In this document: positions 24,529-35,989 of the stretch, in pieces
Layout: every line of letters starts with the position of its first letter
Position numbering within the stretch: the first letter of the stretch is position 1
From: Cheilinus undulatus
Lineage: Eukaryota; Chordata; Actinopteri; Labriformes; Labridae
NCBI RefSeq assembly: GCF_018320785.1
Contig: NC_054878.1
Location: 43,499,023 to 43,563,022 of the forward strand
Reading direction: 5' to 3'
Length of the DNA stretch: 64,000 nt
Translations under genes and position numbers: made by a program
Notes under the pieces: generated by a model
What the model saw: only the letters and a program-made list of their open reading frames with translations
Told to the model about the DNA's origin: nothing
Database searches by the model: none

Positions 24529-24928
24529 TATTTAAGGGACTGATTAACTTCCTTTTTTAGTCAGCAACACTTTCATCATACTTTAACCATTTTATTTGTA
24601 TTTACAGTTTTACTTGGTAGAGAAGGTTTTGCTTTGACTTTCCAGGGAGCGCAAAGCTAGAAACCCCCATATGGATGGATATATTTATGACAATGTGTAC
24701 TGAAAACAATTAAATTGTTTTAATTGTAATAATAATTCTGATAATAACAACATTAATAATTAATACCAATAACAACAATAATAATCTAAATAATGTAGCT
24801 GGGTGAACTAGAGACTGTTCAAAGTACTGTTACAATAATCTAAATGTTAGATTCTAGTCATTATCACTGTAAGAGCTGCTGCTCCTCATCGAGGTTGCAC
24901 TGTCCCTTTAAAAGCCAAGCAGGGCTCG

Positions 24929-25316
24929 ACCATAGACTGTAGAAAGAATTGGACAAACCCCGTGTGACATCAGTCGTCTGCTTGGCTCTTGAAGCCAATC
25001 CGTGGATGCTTCCATATTGAAATCATGGTCTCAACCAAACTTTGGATCAACCTAACGGCCCGCCCACTAACTGCGACTTCCTGTCAGCCTGCTAGCTAGC
25101 ATCCTGGTTGACAGAAACGGAGCCTCTGCCTGCCGAGCTATCTGTCAATCAAATGAGACAGGCCAATCAGCTTTCATCCTTAATATAATCCAAATAATCA
25201 TGGAACAAAAAATTCACCCCCTGTACAGTGGGAGCACAATAAGACACTAACTAATGAGACACGTTTGGTGTTTTAAACCAGGCTGTAAACCAGTTTATTT
25301 CCAGTGTCAAAACCAG
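24929..25316 (+). mobile_element. MITE-like repeat (CCATAGACTGTAGAAAGAATTGG...)
   Basis: About 390 bp, non-coding. The reverse complement of this sequence occurs at 34564-34945, including GACATCAGTCGTCTGCTT and CCTAACGGCC. The right end here abuts a LINE fragment. Confidence 0.7.
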
Positions 25317-25317
25317 C

Positions 25318-26160
25318 TGCTAAGTAGAGCTTTGTAAGTAAACGTGTGTGTGCAGGTCACATCTCTCTGAGAGCGACGACCACCCAACTTTACTGTAAAG
25401 GATGCGGTGGTGAGTGTTATAGGCATCTCCTGTGATAAACCTAAGTGCAGAGTGGAAAACTGCATCCAGGGGTTTTAAAGTTGCAGCCGAGGTATGCCTA
25501 TACAAAATATTCCTATAATCCAACACTGATAGAAAAGTTGCCTCAACCAGAGTTTTGTTTCTATAGAAAAAGCCAATTTTTTGACAAAGTTTACCTACCA
25601 AATTAGAAACATATTTTTTTGAAGTAGTCTTCTCGTCAATCCAAATGCCAAGATATTTATATTCTGACACTCTTTCAATATTGGTGCCACTATGAGTAGT
25701 CATAATGACACTCCCAAAATCGATGTTTTTAGCTCTAGAAAAGAGCATAAATTTGGTTTTCTATGCACTAATGTGATTGGTCAGAGCAACCTCCAAACCA
25801 TTAAAGCAGCTCTGAAGAGAACCCACAGCAGACTGAACATTATCAGCAGTGCAATACAAAACTGTGTCATCTGCATAAAGACGAATTTTACAATTTGAAA
25901 CCGTTGACACAATATCATTTATATAAATAGTAAAAAGCACTGGACCAAGAACAGAACCATGTGGAATACCATTTGTAAGAATAATAAAATCTGATTTTGC
26001 ATTTCCAAGTGCTACACACTGCTGTCTAACCATGAGATAGCTCTTGAACCAACAGTAAGCATTCTTATCGGAGCCAATAGTATCAAGCTTACTTAAAAGC
26101 ACTGCATGATTGTTAAAGGCTTTGGAAAGGTCAATAAATAAAGCTGCACAGTGTTTTTAG
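25318..26160 (-). mobile_element. Non-LTR retrotransposon fragment (RT domain C-terminal half)
   Basis: Minus-strand frame 26102-25761 includes CWFKSYLMVRQQCVAL, HGSVLGPVLFTIYINDI and RLYADDTVLY, the catalytic YADD block of a non-LTR reverse transcriptase. Frame 25748-25320 continues with EYKYLGIWIDEKTT and TLVEATFLSVLDYRNILY. The two frames are interrupted and the 5' part is missing. The clade is probably jockey/L2-like; not resolved. Confidence 0.85.
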
Positions 26161-26639
26161 TTATCCAGGCCTGAAATAATGTCATTTAAAACAAGAGTGG
26201 CAGCAGTTATCTACTATTGTGTATTATCTACTGTTGTCTATTAACTACTGTTGTCTATTTACCGTTGTTTACTATTGTCTATTTACTATTATTTACTTTT
26301 GTTTATTTTTGATACTAGTATTTCACAACAGTTTCATGGTACTTTTCATGTGAATCTGGCCAGATAAAGTTACACCATTGTAAGTCAAGAATTCAGATTA
26401 CAAACTTCAAGAATTTATTTGAAACAGAAATGCAAAAAAACTGTTCCATACAGTGAATACTGTGAAATCCTTCTGTTCTCAGTTATAGAAAAAATGTATG
26501 CTGTTTCTTATGCTTACTGTAAGTACAGTCGGGGAATAAAGACCCACACAAAAAAATATTTTGTGTGTTCCTGTCTCTTATTGACCCGGTTAAAATAATA
26601 GTAACTAGAAAAGCACTTGGAGAGTGCAGACCTCTGCTA

Positions 26640-26860
26640 TTTGCCCTATCTCCCATTAGTAAAGAATCCTTTTAAAAATTCCTGGATCCAGATCAGTCCC
26701 AAACTCGAATCAGTTCTTCCTCATGCCATTTCTGACATTTCCTGAAAATTTCATCAAAATCCGTCCATAACTTTTCGAGTTATGTTGCTAACAAACAAAA
26801 AAACTAACTAACTAACAAACCCTGCCGATAACACAACCTCCTTGGCGGAGGTAATAATAA
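26640..26860. repeat. Short dispersed repeat ending CTCCTTGGCGGAGGTAATAA
   Basis: ATTTCATCAAAATCCGTCCA, TTTTCGAGTTATGTTGCTAA and CTCCTTGGCGGAGGTAATAA form a common fish repeat tail followed by an AAT run. It is non-coding and the parent element is uncertain. The preceding 26161-26639 is AT-rich with no gene seen. Confidence 0.55.
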
Positions 26861-26919
26861 TAATAATAATAATAATGATAAAAACAATAATAATGATTTT
26901 GATGATGATGATAGTAATA

Positions 26920-28627
26920 ATAATACATTTTTATTTATATAGCGATTTTCAAAACTCAAAGACACTGTACAAAAGTTAAAAGACATTACATACCAAAGAA
27001 ATCAAAAGACCCCAAAACAGCTAAACAGACAACAAACAGATTATCAGGCAGAAAAAGACAAGACAACAGAATCAAACATTAAAAGTTAGTTTAAAAAGGT
27101 GAGTTTTGAGCAGGGGTTTGAACGTGGATGAGTCCGCACAGTCTTGGATATGTTTAGGGAGTGAGTTCCAGAGGGAGGGGGCGGCTATGGAGAAGGCTTT
27201 GTCCCCCCAGGTTCGGTGCTTGGTTCTTATTGGTGGAGAGAGGAGATTGAGGTTTGAAGAGTGGAGGTTACGGGAGGGAGTGTGATGGTGTAAGAGGTCA
27301 GTAAGTTTACGATGGGCCTGTTGGTTTAGGGCTTTATGGGTGAGGAGGAGGATTTTGAATTGGATGCGGAAGGGGACAGGGAGCCAGTGGAGGTTTTGGA
27401 GGACGGGGGTGATGGGAGAGCGGGTGTGGGTCAGGAGACGTGCTGCAGAGTTCTGGATGTACTGGAGTTTATTGAGGACTGTTGAGGATGTGCCATAGAG
27501 GATGCTGTTGCAGGAATCTAGTCTATATGTGATGAAAGCATGGATAAGAGTTTCAGCTGCAGGGAAGGAGAGTAGTGGACGGATGCGGGCTGTTTTTTAG
27601 GTGGAAGGAGGCAGTTTTAGTGAGCTGGGTGACGCTGATGAAAGGAGAGGTAACTGTCAAAAATGATACCAAGGTTGCAGGTGTGAGGGGAGGGGGATAG
27701 GGTGAAAGAGTCTAACTGGAGGCTGAAGTTATGGATTTGGGGCCAGTGATCATAAGTTCAGATTTATTGTAATTTAGAGAAAAGAAATTGTTGTTCATCC
27801 AGGTATTTATTTCAGAGGCAGTTGGTTAGTGTGGAGTTTGTGTCTGAGGTGATGGAGGTGGTGGAGATGTACAGCTGGATGTCAGCAGTGAAAACTGAGT
27901 CCATGGTGGTGGATGATATGACCGAGGGGGAGCAAGTAGATGATGAATAGGAGGGGTCCAAGCACCGAACCTTGGGGGACACCTTGTGTCAGGGGGGCAG
28001 TGGAGGAGGAGCAGTTGTTGATGTGAATGAATTGTTGTCTGTCCATGAAGTATGATCGGATCCAGGATAGTGCGGTACCGGTGATGTTAAATGAATGTTT
28101 CAAGAGAGAGAGCAGGATGGAGTGGTTGATATTGTCAAATCCAGCTGTAAGGTCCAGGAGGATGAGGATAATCATGTGGCCAGAGTCTGAGGAGAGGAGG
28201 AGGTCATTGGTGACTTTGAGGAGAGCTGTTTTGGTGCTGTGTTGGGGACGGAAGCCAGATTGAAAGGGTTCAGAAAGGTTGTTACAGGAGTGGTGGGATG
28301 TCAGTTGAGATGCGAAGACTCATTTCAGAATTTTAGACAGAAAGGGGAGGTTGGAGATGGGCTGGAAGTTGCACAGGTTGTCTGGGTTGAGTCCAGGCTT
28401 TTTGAGGATGGGGGTAATGGCTGCCAGTTTGAGGGATTGGGGAACTGAGGGAGGAGTTGATGATGGTGGTAATGAGAGGGGAGATGGCTGGGAGACAGTC
28501 TTTGATCAGGTTGGATGGGATGGGGTCCAGGACGTGAGTTGAGTTTTTCATTCCAGCAGTGATGGTGGCCAGGTCTGTTGGGGATATTGGGGAGAACTGG
28601 GACAGTGTCTGGGTGATGATGCGGGAT
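26920..28627 (-). mobile_element. LINE L2-type fragment (copy in block Z1)
   Basis: The 3' end is at about 26925 (TTTTATTTATATAGCGATTT in antisense). Minus-strand coding pieces are [35 protein letters not shown] (28175-27882), and upstream STHVLDPIPSNLIKDCLP with LITTIINSSLSS (28551-28333). Multiple frameshifts are present. It is duplicated at 58250-59698 with the adjacent gene end. Confidence 0.85.
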
Positions 28628-29926
28628 TTGGCTCATACAGCAAATTTGATTTCAATTGCTATATTGAGGAAATAATTTTTCTTAATAAAAAAATTAATAA
28701 AATACTACTACTACAAATAATAATAATAACAATAATGATAATACCCACATCCCCACAACCACTGGTCCAGGCCACCTCCTCTAACACAGGGGTTTACTGA
28801 TGGTTTACACTGATCTCTGCTGATATTTGACTTTCTCCTGAGCTAATCTTGGTCTGGAAGTTGTTGAAGCTCCATAGAAGCAGCAGTATGATATCTTTCA
28901 TTTTCATAGTCGACTTCAGTGACATCTTCATGCACCTGTGAAATTCAACACAACCAATGAGATTCAAAACAACAAGTAAATGTGTCAAACTCTGCAGAGG
29001 CCATCATCTCAGAAGACAGAGGGAATTTCACATTACATTTTTCTGATCATATTCTTATGTTTTAAACTCACTTTACTCGATGGTTTGATGATCCCTGGAA
29101 GTACAATAACAAAAAAGCAGCATTAATGTTCTATGTCTGATCAGTCTGAACTATCTCTGCCACATTGATGGTGTTTATATCCTCACCTCTGAGGGTGAAG
29201 ACCAAAACAGAGCTCACGATCATCAAGACAAGAGCTGAAATACGCAGAGCGAGCATGATGGAGCTCAGAGGAGACCAGCCTGTGGAGTCTGTTGAAGCTT
29301 AAAGAAAAAAACACATGAATAAATGAATAACTGTAACTGAACGTATCAGGATATGTGTCAGTGAAGACAGAATTATAAACCCGAGCATTCTGGTCACCAT
29401 GAGGCTCAGGATCATTTTTTAAAATACCGAGCCACAAAGGAGAAATATTATTAGTGTGATTTCAAAGTTAGTTTAGAGAAAATGATGATAGATCATCTGC
29501 TCATTCTACTGAACAACACTGCAGACTATATTTAAATTCTTTGTATATAAATGTATTTTATGGTTGTTGAATAACTTGTTTCTGGTTCTGGAAGTATTAG
29601 AGGTCAAAGATCATACCCTCTTTCCTTTTGAGTTCAGTCCCCTGAGGTCTAAATGAAATGTCTGCTCTGTGTTTTGGTTCAAATATATCATAGATCAAGC
29701 ACCATAGAGCTTTTTTACCCCTTGACACTTTTGAGAGCGGCCTTAAGAGTCTTTTTGTTGGAAAACCCAAGAGCTCATTGTAACATCTGAAGAGCATGAC
29801 TTACTCAGATGGTCTTCAAACTTTCCATTCAAACCTGCCTTTGTGCTCTAAACTGCCTCCTTGTGCTGAGATTTAAACTTTAGCTGCTCGCTTAAATTTC
29901 CTGCTCATGCTCAAACCATTCTCCTC
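27139..29926. repeat. Segmental duplication block Z, copy 1
   Basis: Collinear with 58250..61576. It holds the L2 fragment, the last exons and TM exon of gene D, and intron DNA. Copy 2 differs by a 588-bp MITE at 59845; copy 1 has the empty site near 28770. Confidence 0.85.
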
Positions 29927-32900
29927 TCGTTCAGGCTGATTATTTTAATCTACAGTGCTGTGAAAAAGTATTTGCCCCCTTTCTGATTCTTGATGTTTTT
30001 GCATATTTATCACACTTAAATGTTTTGCATCATCAAACCAGTTTTAAAATCTCACAAAGATAACCCAAGTAAATACAAAATGCAGTTTCTAATTATTTTT
30101 TAAGTGCCTGATAGCCAGGGCTTGACATTTACACCCGCCAACTAGCCAAATGTGGGTGGATTTCGACCGTGGTGGGTAGCAGTGTGACTCTAACTAGCCA
30201 CGATGTCGGGTTGAGTTTATCAGTGTCACAACTAATGCTTCACTCTGACCGTGCTTATCTGTTAGCCCTTATGATTTAGGCTGGTTACAGAGAGGCCATT
30301 CGGCACATAAAGGCTCAAATTTCCCTATAAAATAACTTGAAGGGCTGGTCTCTTCATTGATTTGTGCATTTTTATGCAGCCCCAAGGGCTTTGTTGCTGC
30401 ATGACAAACATAAACGCGACATTCACACACATATACTAATACACACTCACACTGATATGTTGGTAATGTAGACTGAAGGCTTCTTTCTGTTAAGGGAAAA
30501 TGTTTCAGAATGTTGGAGGATAAACTCAGACCTGAACTTTCGCCTTCTGCTTTAAAGCTTTTCTCTGTCCATGGAGGATCAGTGCATCAGCACCGTTTGT
30601 GTGTGTGCGCTCCAGCTGTGCATCTCTGTCGCTTGTGCAGGCCAGGGTGTTCAGTGTGTCTGAACATTGTTTGATTAATACTCCATCTTTATTCTTTCTT
30701 TATTGGACGATCAAAATGATAAAACCTCTGCAAATGTGAGGACAATTTAAAGGTTATTAAAACCTTTGATACGAATGTATAATGATTTGCCATATATCGC
30801 TAATTAACGGATATAAAAGACGACAGAAACTCTGAAACTTTAAATCAGTTCACTGAGGCAGAGAGAAACAGAGGCAGAAGGATAAAAGTCTGTAAATGTT
30901 CACTTAGGAAACAGAATTCAACTAAACAGGGATTTTTGTTGCTTCTATTATTAGACAACAGACAGTCCAGTTGTTTAATGTTCTCCAAACGTGAGCTTCA
31001 TGCACCAAATGTAAGTCATCTATTATTTAAACAGATTTTTTAATTAAGTTAGACAAGCATATGAAGACATTTCCACCATACAGTTTAAAAGAGAATAGAG
31101 CAGAGGACAGGAGAAGTTTGACACTCAACATCCTATGGTGATTTGTCAGAGTGAAAATTAGAGATGTTGTTATTATCTGCTGTAGTTTTTTCCTAATAAA
31201 CAGCCATTTAACAGTATTTTAATATTAGCGTAAACTTAATATGCATTGAAGAAAATAAAAATCAAAGAGTCTTGACTCTTAGATGACTGTCTCTAACAGT
31301 GAACTACGACATATCTCTGTAGTGTGCTGTGTACAGGCAGAGGTGCTTTACACCGCTTTCCACATTATTATGAAAACAACATTTTTCTCTTATTTTCCTA
31401 AATATTGATGCAAATGACAGTTATCAGCCGTTAGAGCATAAGTCAAATGTTTTTGAACAAACTTCATAACGATAACCATTATTTTTTAAAAATCAAAACC
31501 TCAAATGCACGGTTCCACATTATTATGCAAAACAGCATTTTAAAAGATTTTTTTAGGTTGTTTAGAACTGAAAATTTACAGCATTAGGAGGTCATACTTA
31601 CTGAAATCAAAAGCTATTTCAATCAATAACATCTTAACAAGCAAAATGTATTTAAAGGAGAGCTGATATTGATCATATTAAAGAGGGAAAGTAGAGCATG
31701 TGTGTCATATCGTACACTTTGTACCAAATTTGGCATATAGCTCTGAGTTTCCAAATACCAAAATGGCTAGTGGAAATACTGAGTGGCTAGTAAGTTTGCA
31801 AAACCACTATCCACCATGGCTGGTGACCAAAAAAGTTCATGTCAAGCCCTGCTGACAGCACTAGTGTTTATATACACTAATGTTAATCTAAAAGTCAACA
31901 TGTCTGAAAATTCAGGGTTCCTTTAAAAACGGGAAACCACATTTATTTTATGAATGCATGAATAATAATCCCACCTCTGTTGTCTCTGAAGGAAGGTGTG
32001 TAGTCGGCCTGTATCTCCACCTTGTTGTTGTTAAGGACCTGGCAGGTGAACGTCCTGTTGTTTCCACTTTGACGCTTCACTTTCAGATAAGACAAACACT
32101 CTGAATGGTTGGAGCTCTTTTCAACACCTTCAGTCATCACAGCTCCTGTCTCATCCACCCAGCGGAGAGGGTTCGATCTACAGGAGTGGAGACCTCTGTA
32201 TCTCATCAAAGAGCACTCCAAGCTCAGTTCATCGCCCCTCTTTGGATCAAAGTCTGCCGGTCCTGGAGAGACTGAAAGAAAACAAGCCAGCTCAGTTAAT
32301 AAAATGCATTCTGATGAAAACTTGGTGACTTTCCATAAAGAAAAGCTTCTATTTATCTTCAAGATACTAACTATACCAGTGGTACTCAGCCTTGTTCTAT
32401 CTAAGATCTGTGTTGGGGTGTTGATAGATCTGTGCATCTTGACTCGTCTCATGTTTCGATTCGATATCCCGACACGTCACAATTCATCCTAAACATGGCT
32501 ACTTTAAATCAATTAAGACAAATGAGCAATAATAGAGCAAGAAGAACAGGAGCAACCCAAGGGCTAATTGCCATCATGTAAATAAATTGTGATGGGATAA
32601 ATGAGACCTGAAGTCTTTTAGTCCTCTTCATAGGAGCCCTAAAACAACAGCCCGAGGGCAAAAGCTCAAACTCACTCTGAAGTGGATGATTAGGACAATC
32701 CAGAATAGCATTAGCCTTCCTCAGGACCTGTCTGTTATACATAGACATTACCCCGGCCTGCTGACTTCCTGAGATTTTTCCAGCAGGTTTTACAAGACTA
32801 CCAAGACGATTCTTATTGGACAAGTTCAGGTTTCCAAACCATGCAACACGACAAAAGGTTAAAAGAGATTCAATAAAACTTCGGTAAAAGAGAGTCATCA

Positions 32901-34196
32901 TCTCAGAAGAAACATCGCTTTGTGTATTATAAACATATCAGTGCAGAAAAATAAATGCAAGCCATGCTTTACCAACATTTAAACATGGCAGGAGTGAATT
33001 TTTTTTCAATCTCAGTGAACTTTAAACTGCAATGACATGGGAAGAACTGAAATCTTGTTTGTTAATTTTTCTAATTTTTTTTCAGTATCATCTCATTATA
33101 CTCAAAAAGACACTTTCACTCAGAAGTTCAACTAAATACCTTATTTAAAGCTATTGAAGGCTGACAATAAGTCCTGAATTGCTGGATATGTATCATGAAA
33201 CAGGGAACCTTTAGTTTGTACATCTCATTTATAGACTAGTAAGTAACGTTTTCTGCATTGGCAAATCCTTTTGATGATCACAACTAAGGCTTTTACATAT
33301 TTTAAAATTAGATGTTTACCTTGTAATACTAAGGGATTATGGTGTTATATCAAACAAATGAATTAGCTAAGATTGCAATTTTGCAGTGTTTTGATGAGAT
33401 TTTTCAGCTTTATTAACCCTTTGATGTGCAACATGGGGATGGGGATGATTACTGATCACTGAGGAAATATGTCACGGCTGTCAATTTTACTTGCCCCTCT
33501 TGCTGTTACATCTCTGCTTGCAAACAGAAAGGGTCTCCGCCATTAAGATCTTCCCCAATCACCAGTGAAACCAGCAGGTTCAAAGGACGGGTACTAACAG
33601 AGACAAAGCACAAATCTGAGAAATTAAAGATAAAGACTTACTGCTAAGAAGACTTAGGTGCACGCTGAAATCTTGTTGACCTTCCTGTCGACATGTGAAG
33701 CGACCAATATCCTCAGCAGTGACATTTTTAATGGCCAAAGAACAGTTGATGCCCAAACTCATCCGATCAGCTCTGGGTGACCTCCAATTAATCTCTCCTT
33801 TCTCTGCCTCATAAGGACTCCCTGTTAAATCTCTGTTATAAAGCCAGAAAACGTCGGAGCATTGTCGAGGTTGATTCTGACTGCCACAGGGCAGGGTGAC
33901 ATCTTTACCAGGTTGGGAGTAGAGATCAATCTCTTCCTGACAGTTACCCACTGAAATGACAAGAAGCAAACATGAAAGTAGATCTGTGGAGAAAAAAGTG
34001 AACAAAACTGCTGCCTAACTTTTAGAGGTTCATCGGGTCATTAAAGCCAATCAACAAGGTCTGCTAAGCAAGACGACTGTATATGCAGCAGTAATATTTA
34101 GGTAGGTAGCCTAAATTATGACACCTGTTTGAAATAGAAATCAGCTTTACCTTCAAACAGGAGTCCAACAACAAAGATGACTTCCAGTAGAGCCAT
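28843..34196 (-). CDS. IgSF receptor gene D: V + C Ig domains, TM with arginine, no ITIM
   Basis: Predicted 292-residue type I receptor. Exons (minus): 34196..34151 leader ([15 protein letters not shown]), 33950..33642 V, 32271..31975 C, 29297..29187 stalk/TM, 29094..29072, 28935..28843; 879 bp in frame. The V domain has VGNCQEEIDLYSQPGKD, TLPC, CSDVFWLYNRD, INCSLAIKNVT (N-glycosylation sequon) and DIGRFTCRQ. The C domain has ELSLEC, LRWVDETG and SGNNRTFTC. There is no separate stalk exon: the TM exon starts ASTDSTGWSPLSS, then a membrane span IMLALRISALVLMIVSS with an Arg about one quarter in. The tail VHEDVTEVDYENERYHT has a tyrosine at the position of the B/C ITIM, but +3 is Glu. Arg-containing TM plus no ITIM suggests partnering with an ITAM adaptor (inference). 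The TM-C intron took a 2-kb Tc1/hAT insertion that gene E lacks. Confidence 0.83.
29951..31915. mobile_element. Tc1-type terminal fragment interrupted by a hAT element
   Basis: ACAGTGCTGTGAAAAAGTAT, then TTTATCACACTTAAATGTTTTG, at 29951-30115 matches the left end of the Tc1-like element at 52018. It resumes only as a short stretch after the hAT insertion. Gene E has no counterpart of the whole 29927-31915 segment. Confidence 0.6.
30116..31851. mobile_element. 1.74-kb non-autonomous hAT element with 8-bp target duplication
   Basis: It starts CAGGGCTTGACATTTACACC and ends GTTCATGTCAAGCCCTG, a 12-bp terminal inverted repeat CAGGGCTTGACA. Flanks are CTGATAGC (30108-30115) and CTGACAGC (31852-31859), a 7-of-8 duplication typical of hAT. 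CTAGCCA/TGGCTAG motifs recur inside both ends. No transposase frame was seen in the interior. Confidence 0.85.
32509..32910 (-). mobile_element. Non-LTR retrotransposon RT C-terminal fragment
   Basis: Minus frame 32901-32509: LFYRSFIESLLTFCRVAWFG, NLSNKNRLGSLVKPAGKISG, VLRKANAILDCPNHPLQSEF, ELLPSGCCFRAP. This is the region after the RT palm in fish LINEs that encode SFIESxLTF...WFGNL. It lies in the V-C intron of gene D and is 5' truncated. Confidence 0.8.
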
Positions 34197-34238
34197 TCTG
34201 TGTTCATTCTCTGTCGGCACTGAAACGTCTTCTGACTC

Positions 34239-34244
34239 TTTATA
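34239..34244 (-). promoter_or_regulatory. TATA box of IgSF gene D
   Basis: TATAAA on the minus strand, 43 nt before the ATG, in the same context as in gene A. Confidence 0.7.
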
Positions 34245-34439
34245 CTCATGAAAGTCACACAAGTGGAGCAGCTTCTTCTCTGTGGTTGAATTAGTATGAA
34301 AATAACTTGAGAATCAGCGTTTCCTCCCCGGCTTATCGCAAGTCCCACATAATCAGACTTACATTACTTAATTTCCTTTTATGTACGCAGACTTCACATG
34401 TACTCCTACAGACCCAGAAAAACACCAACACCACAAACA

Positions 34440-34945
34440 AGCGCCAGCCTCTGGTCCTGAAAAATGAAGCCGATGCAGAAGTGTAAAAAATTGTTATACC
34501 GTTAGTGTCCACTTGAGGGTGGCTGCAGGAACACCGGAAGTCCTGTCTGGACACATGTTAAACAGCCGGTTTTGACACTAGAAATAAACTGGTTTAGAGC
34601 CTGGTTCAAAACACCAAACGTGTCTCATTAGCTAGTGTCTTATTGTGCTCCCACTGTACAGGGGGTGAATTTTTTGTTCCACGATTATTTGGATTATATT
34701 TAGGATGAAAGCTGATTGGCGCGATTGACAGATAACTGTCAACCAGAATGCTAGCTAGCAGGTTGACAGCTATCTGTCAAGCTTAGTGGGCAGGCCGTTA
34801 GGTTGATCCAAAGTTTGGTTGAGACCACGATTTCAATATGGAAGCCTCCACCGATTGGCTTCAACAGCCATTTGAGTCCGCCTATTGTAAGCAGACGACT
34901 GATGTCACACGGGGTTCATCCAATTCTTTCTACAGTCTATGGTCA
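34440..34945 (-). mobile_element. MITE-like insertion upstream of gene D
   Basis: Interrupts a tract that is continuous upstream of gene B (ACACCAACGCCACAAAGAGC at 43490). Here ACACCAACACCA is followed by foreign DNA and the tract resumes at about 34943 with CACAAAGAGCAGTTTGATGG. The inner 380 bp is the inverse of 24929-25316. Confidence 0.75.
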
Positions 34946-34976
34946 CAAAGAGCAGTTTGATGGTTGAAAAAATGAC

Positions 34977-34977
<1 letters not shown>

Positions 34978-35023
<46 letters not shown>
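34978..35023. repeat. (GATA)n microsatellite at the left end of block Y copy 1
   Basis: Separates the gene D upstream tract (ending AAATGACAA) from block Y. Sequence to the right matches that after the microsatellite at 45236. Confidence 0.95.
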
Positions 35024-35029
35024 TCATTT

Positions 35030-35285
35030 ATTGTCATTATATTGTAAAACCACAACAAAATTTTGTTTGGCTGTCTCTCTGTAGCAGCAAGCAGTGGTTG
35101 GAAATCCACAGCCTTACATCATCCATCCTGCTGGCGATGGAGCAGGCATTTGTGTGGGGCAGCTCTTAGCCTAGCCTGCAGCCCAGCTTGTTTGCCCCGC
35201 TTCTGCCTTCCCGCATAATGCCGTCTCTGCCTCCTCCGCATCTGAGTACTCTAACAGAGTACTTTGTAACATGTTACCCCCAACA
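35030..35285 (-). mobile_element. Non-LTR LINE 5' ORF fragment
   Basis: In antisense it encodes RQKRGKQAGLQARLRAAPHK and RSIASRMDDVRLWISN (clearer in the second copy at 45302-45520), like the start of the endonuclease domain of fish LINEs. It directly abuts the broken end of the BTBD9-like fragment. Confidence 0.6.
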
Positions 35286-35288
35286 CTG

Positions 35289-35941
35289 TCCCTGAGTGTC
35301 TGTTCCCTCCACATGCTGCCGGCACCAATGACTCAAGGCCTGGAAAATCTCCTTCTCAGTGGCAGCAAATGAATCCTGTCTGACCACAGTAAGCAGTGCA
35401 GTCTAGAAACAGAAGTATGAAAACATGAGGACTGTTTAGGTTTAAAAAACAAAGCATTTAAGCGGTTGTGCATTATAATCAATTTAAAAAACAGATTTTT
35501 GACATCTTTTGTCCTTTGAGTTAAAAAGCTCTAAAAAAAAAAAGGGCAACATCTCATAATCATACTGTAGTCCTGTCATAGCTCTCACCTTGGATAGCAT
35601 GAGGAAGCCATCAGAATTCAGCACTTTTGGAGCGTGTCTATCCATATAGGCACAGCAGGCTGCACTGAGCGTGCTCAGAGTACAGACAGGCCACATCAAA
35701 AACAAGACAGACGTTGTTGGTGTGTAGGAAGAACTCAGAGGTGGAGTCTTTGAGTGGCTGGAGGCCATAGCGAAGAGCCAAACCCAGGAAGTCTAGCAGC
35801 ACCTCTTCCCGGGCGGAGCTGAGGCTGGCCCTGCCCGTGTACAGGTAATGTAGCAGCATGGAGAAGGCTTCAGCCCGCGTCTCCTCTAGACACACCTCTG
35901 CCTGGGGCTGGGACTCCTTCATTCCACCATACAGAAGAGCC
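35289..35941 (-). pseudogene. btbd9: BTBD9-like gene fragment, two exons, frameshifted (copy 1)
   Basis: Exon a (minus 35941..35589) follows acceptor TTTAG and encodes ALLYGGMKESQPQAEVCLEE, AFSMLLHYLYTGRASLSSAR, EEVLLDFLGLALRYGLQPLK and NNVCLVFDVACLYS. This is the BTB domain of BTBD9, a Cullin-3 adaptor-type protein. After LYS the match moves one base out of frame (AACCAYMDRHAPKVLNSDGF, LMLSK) before a GTGAGA donor. The exon is 353 bp, one base too long for its phases. Exon b (35402 to about 35289) encodes TALLTVVRQDSFAATEKEIF and QALSHWCRQHVEG, then breaks at the LINE piece. No exons for the first part of the BTB domain or the C-terminal half are visible. It is a relic, not a working gene. 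Confidence 0.85.
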
Positions 35942-35989
35942 CTAAAGAGCCAGAAGAGAGTGTTTGGGGTTGTGTTTAATGGCTTAGAC

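Noticed and set aside
27600-28640. Plus-strand frames rich in G, E and W (also 58451-59612)
   Set aside because: Antisense shadows of the L2 reverse transcriptase fragments.
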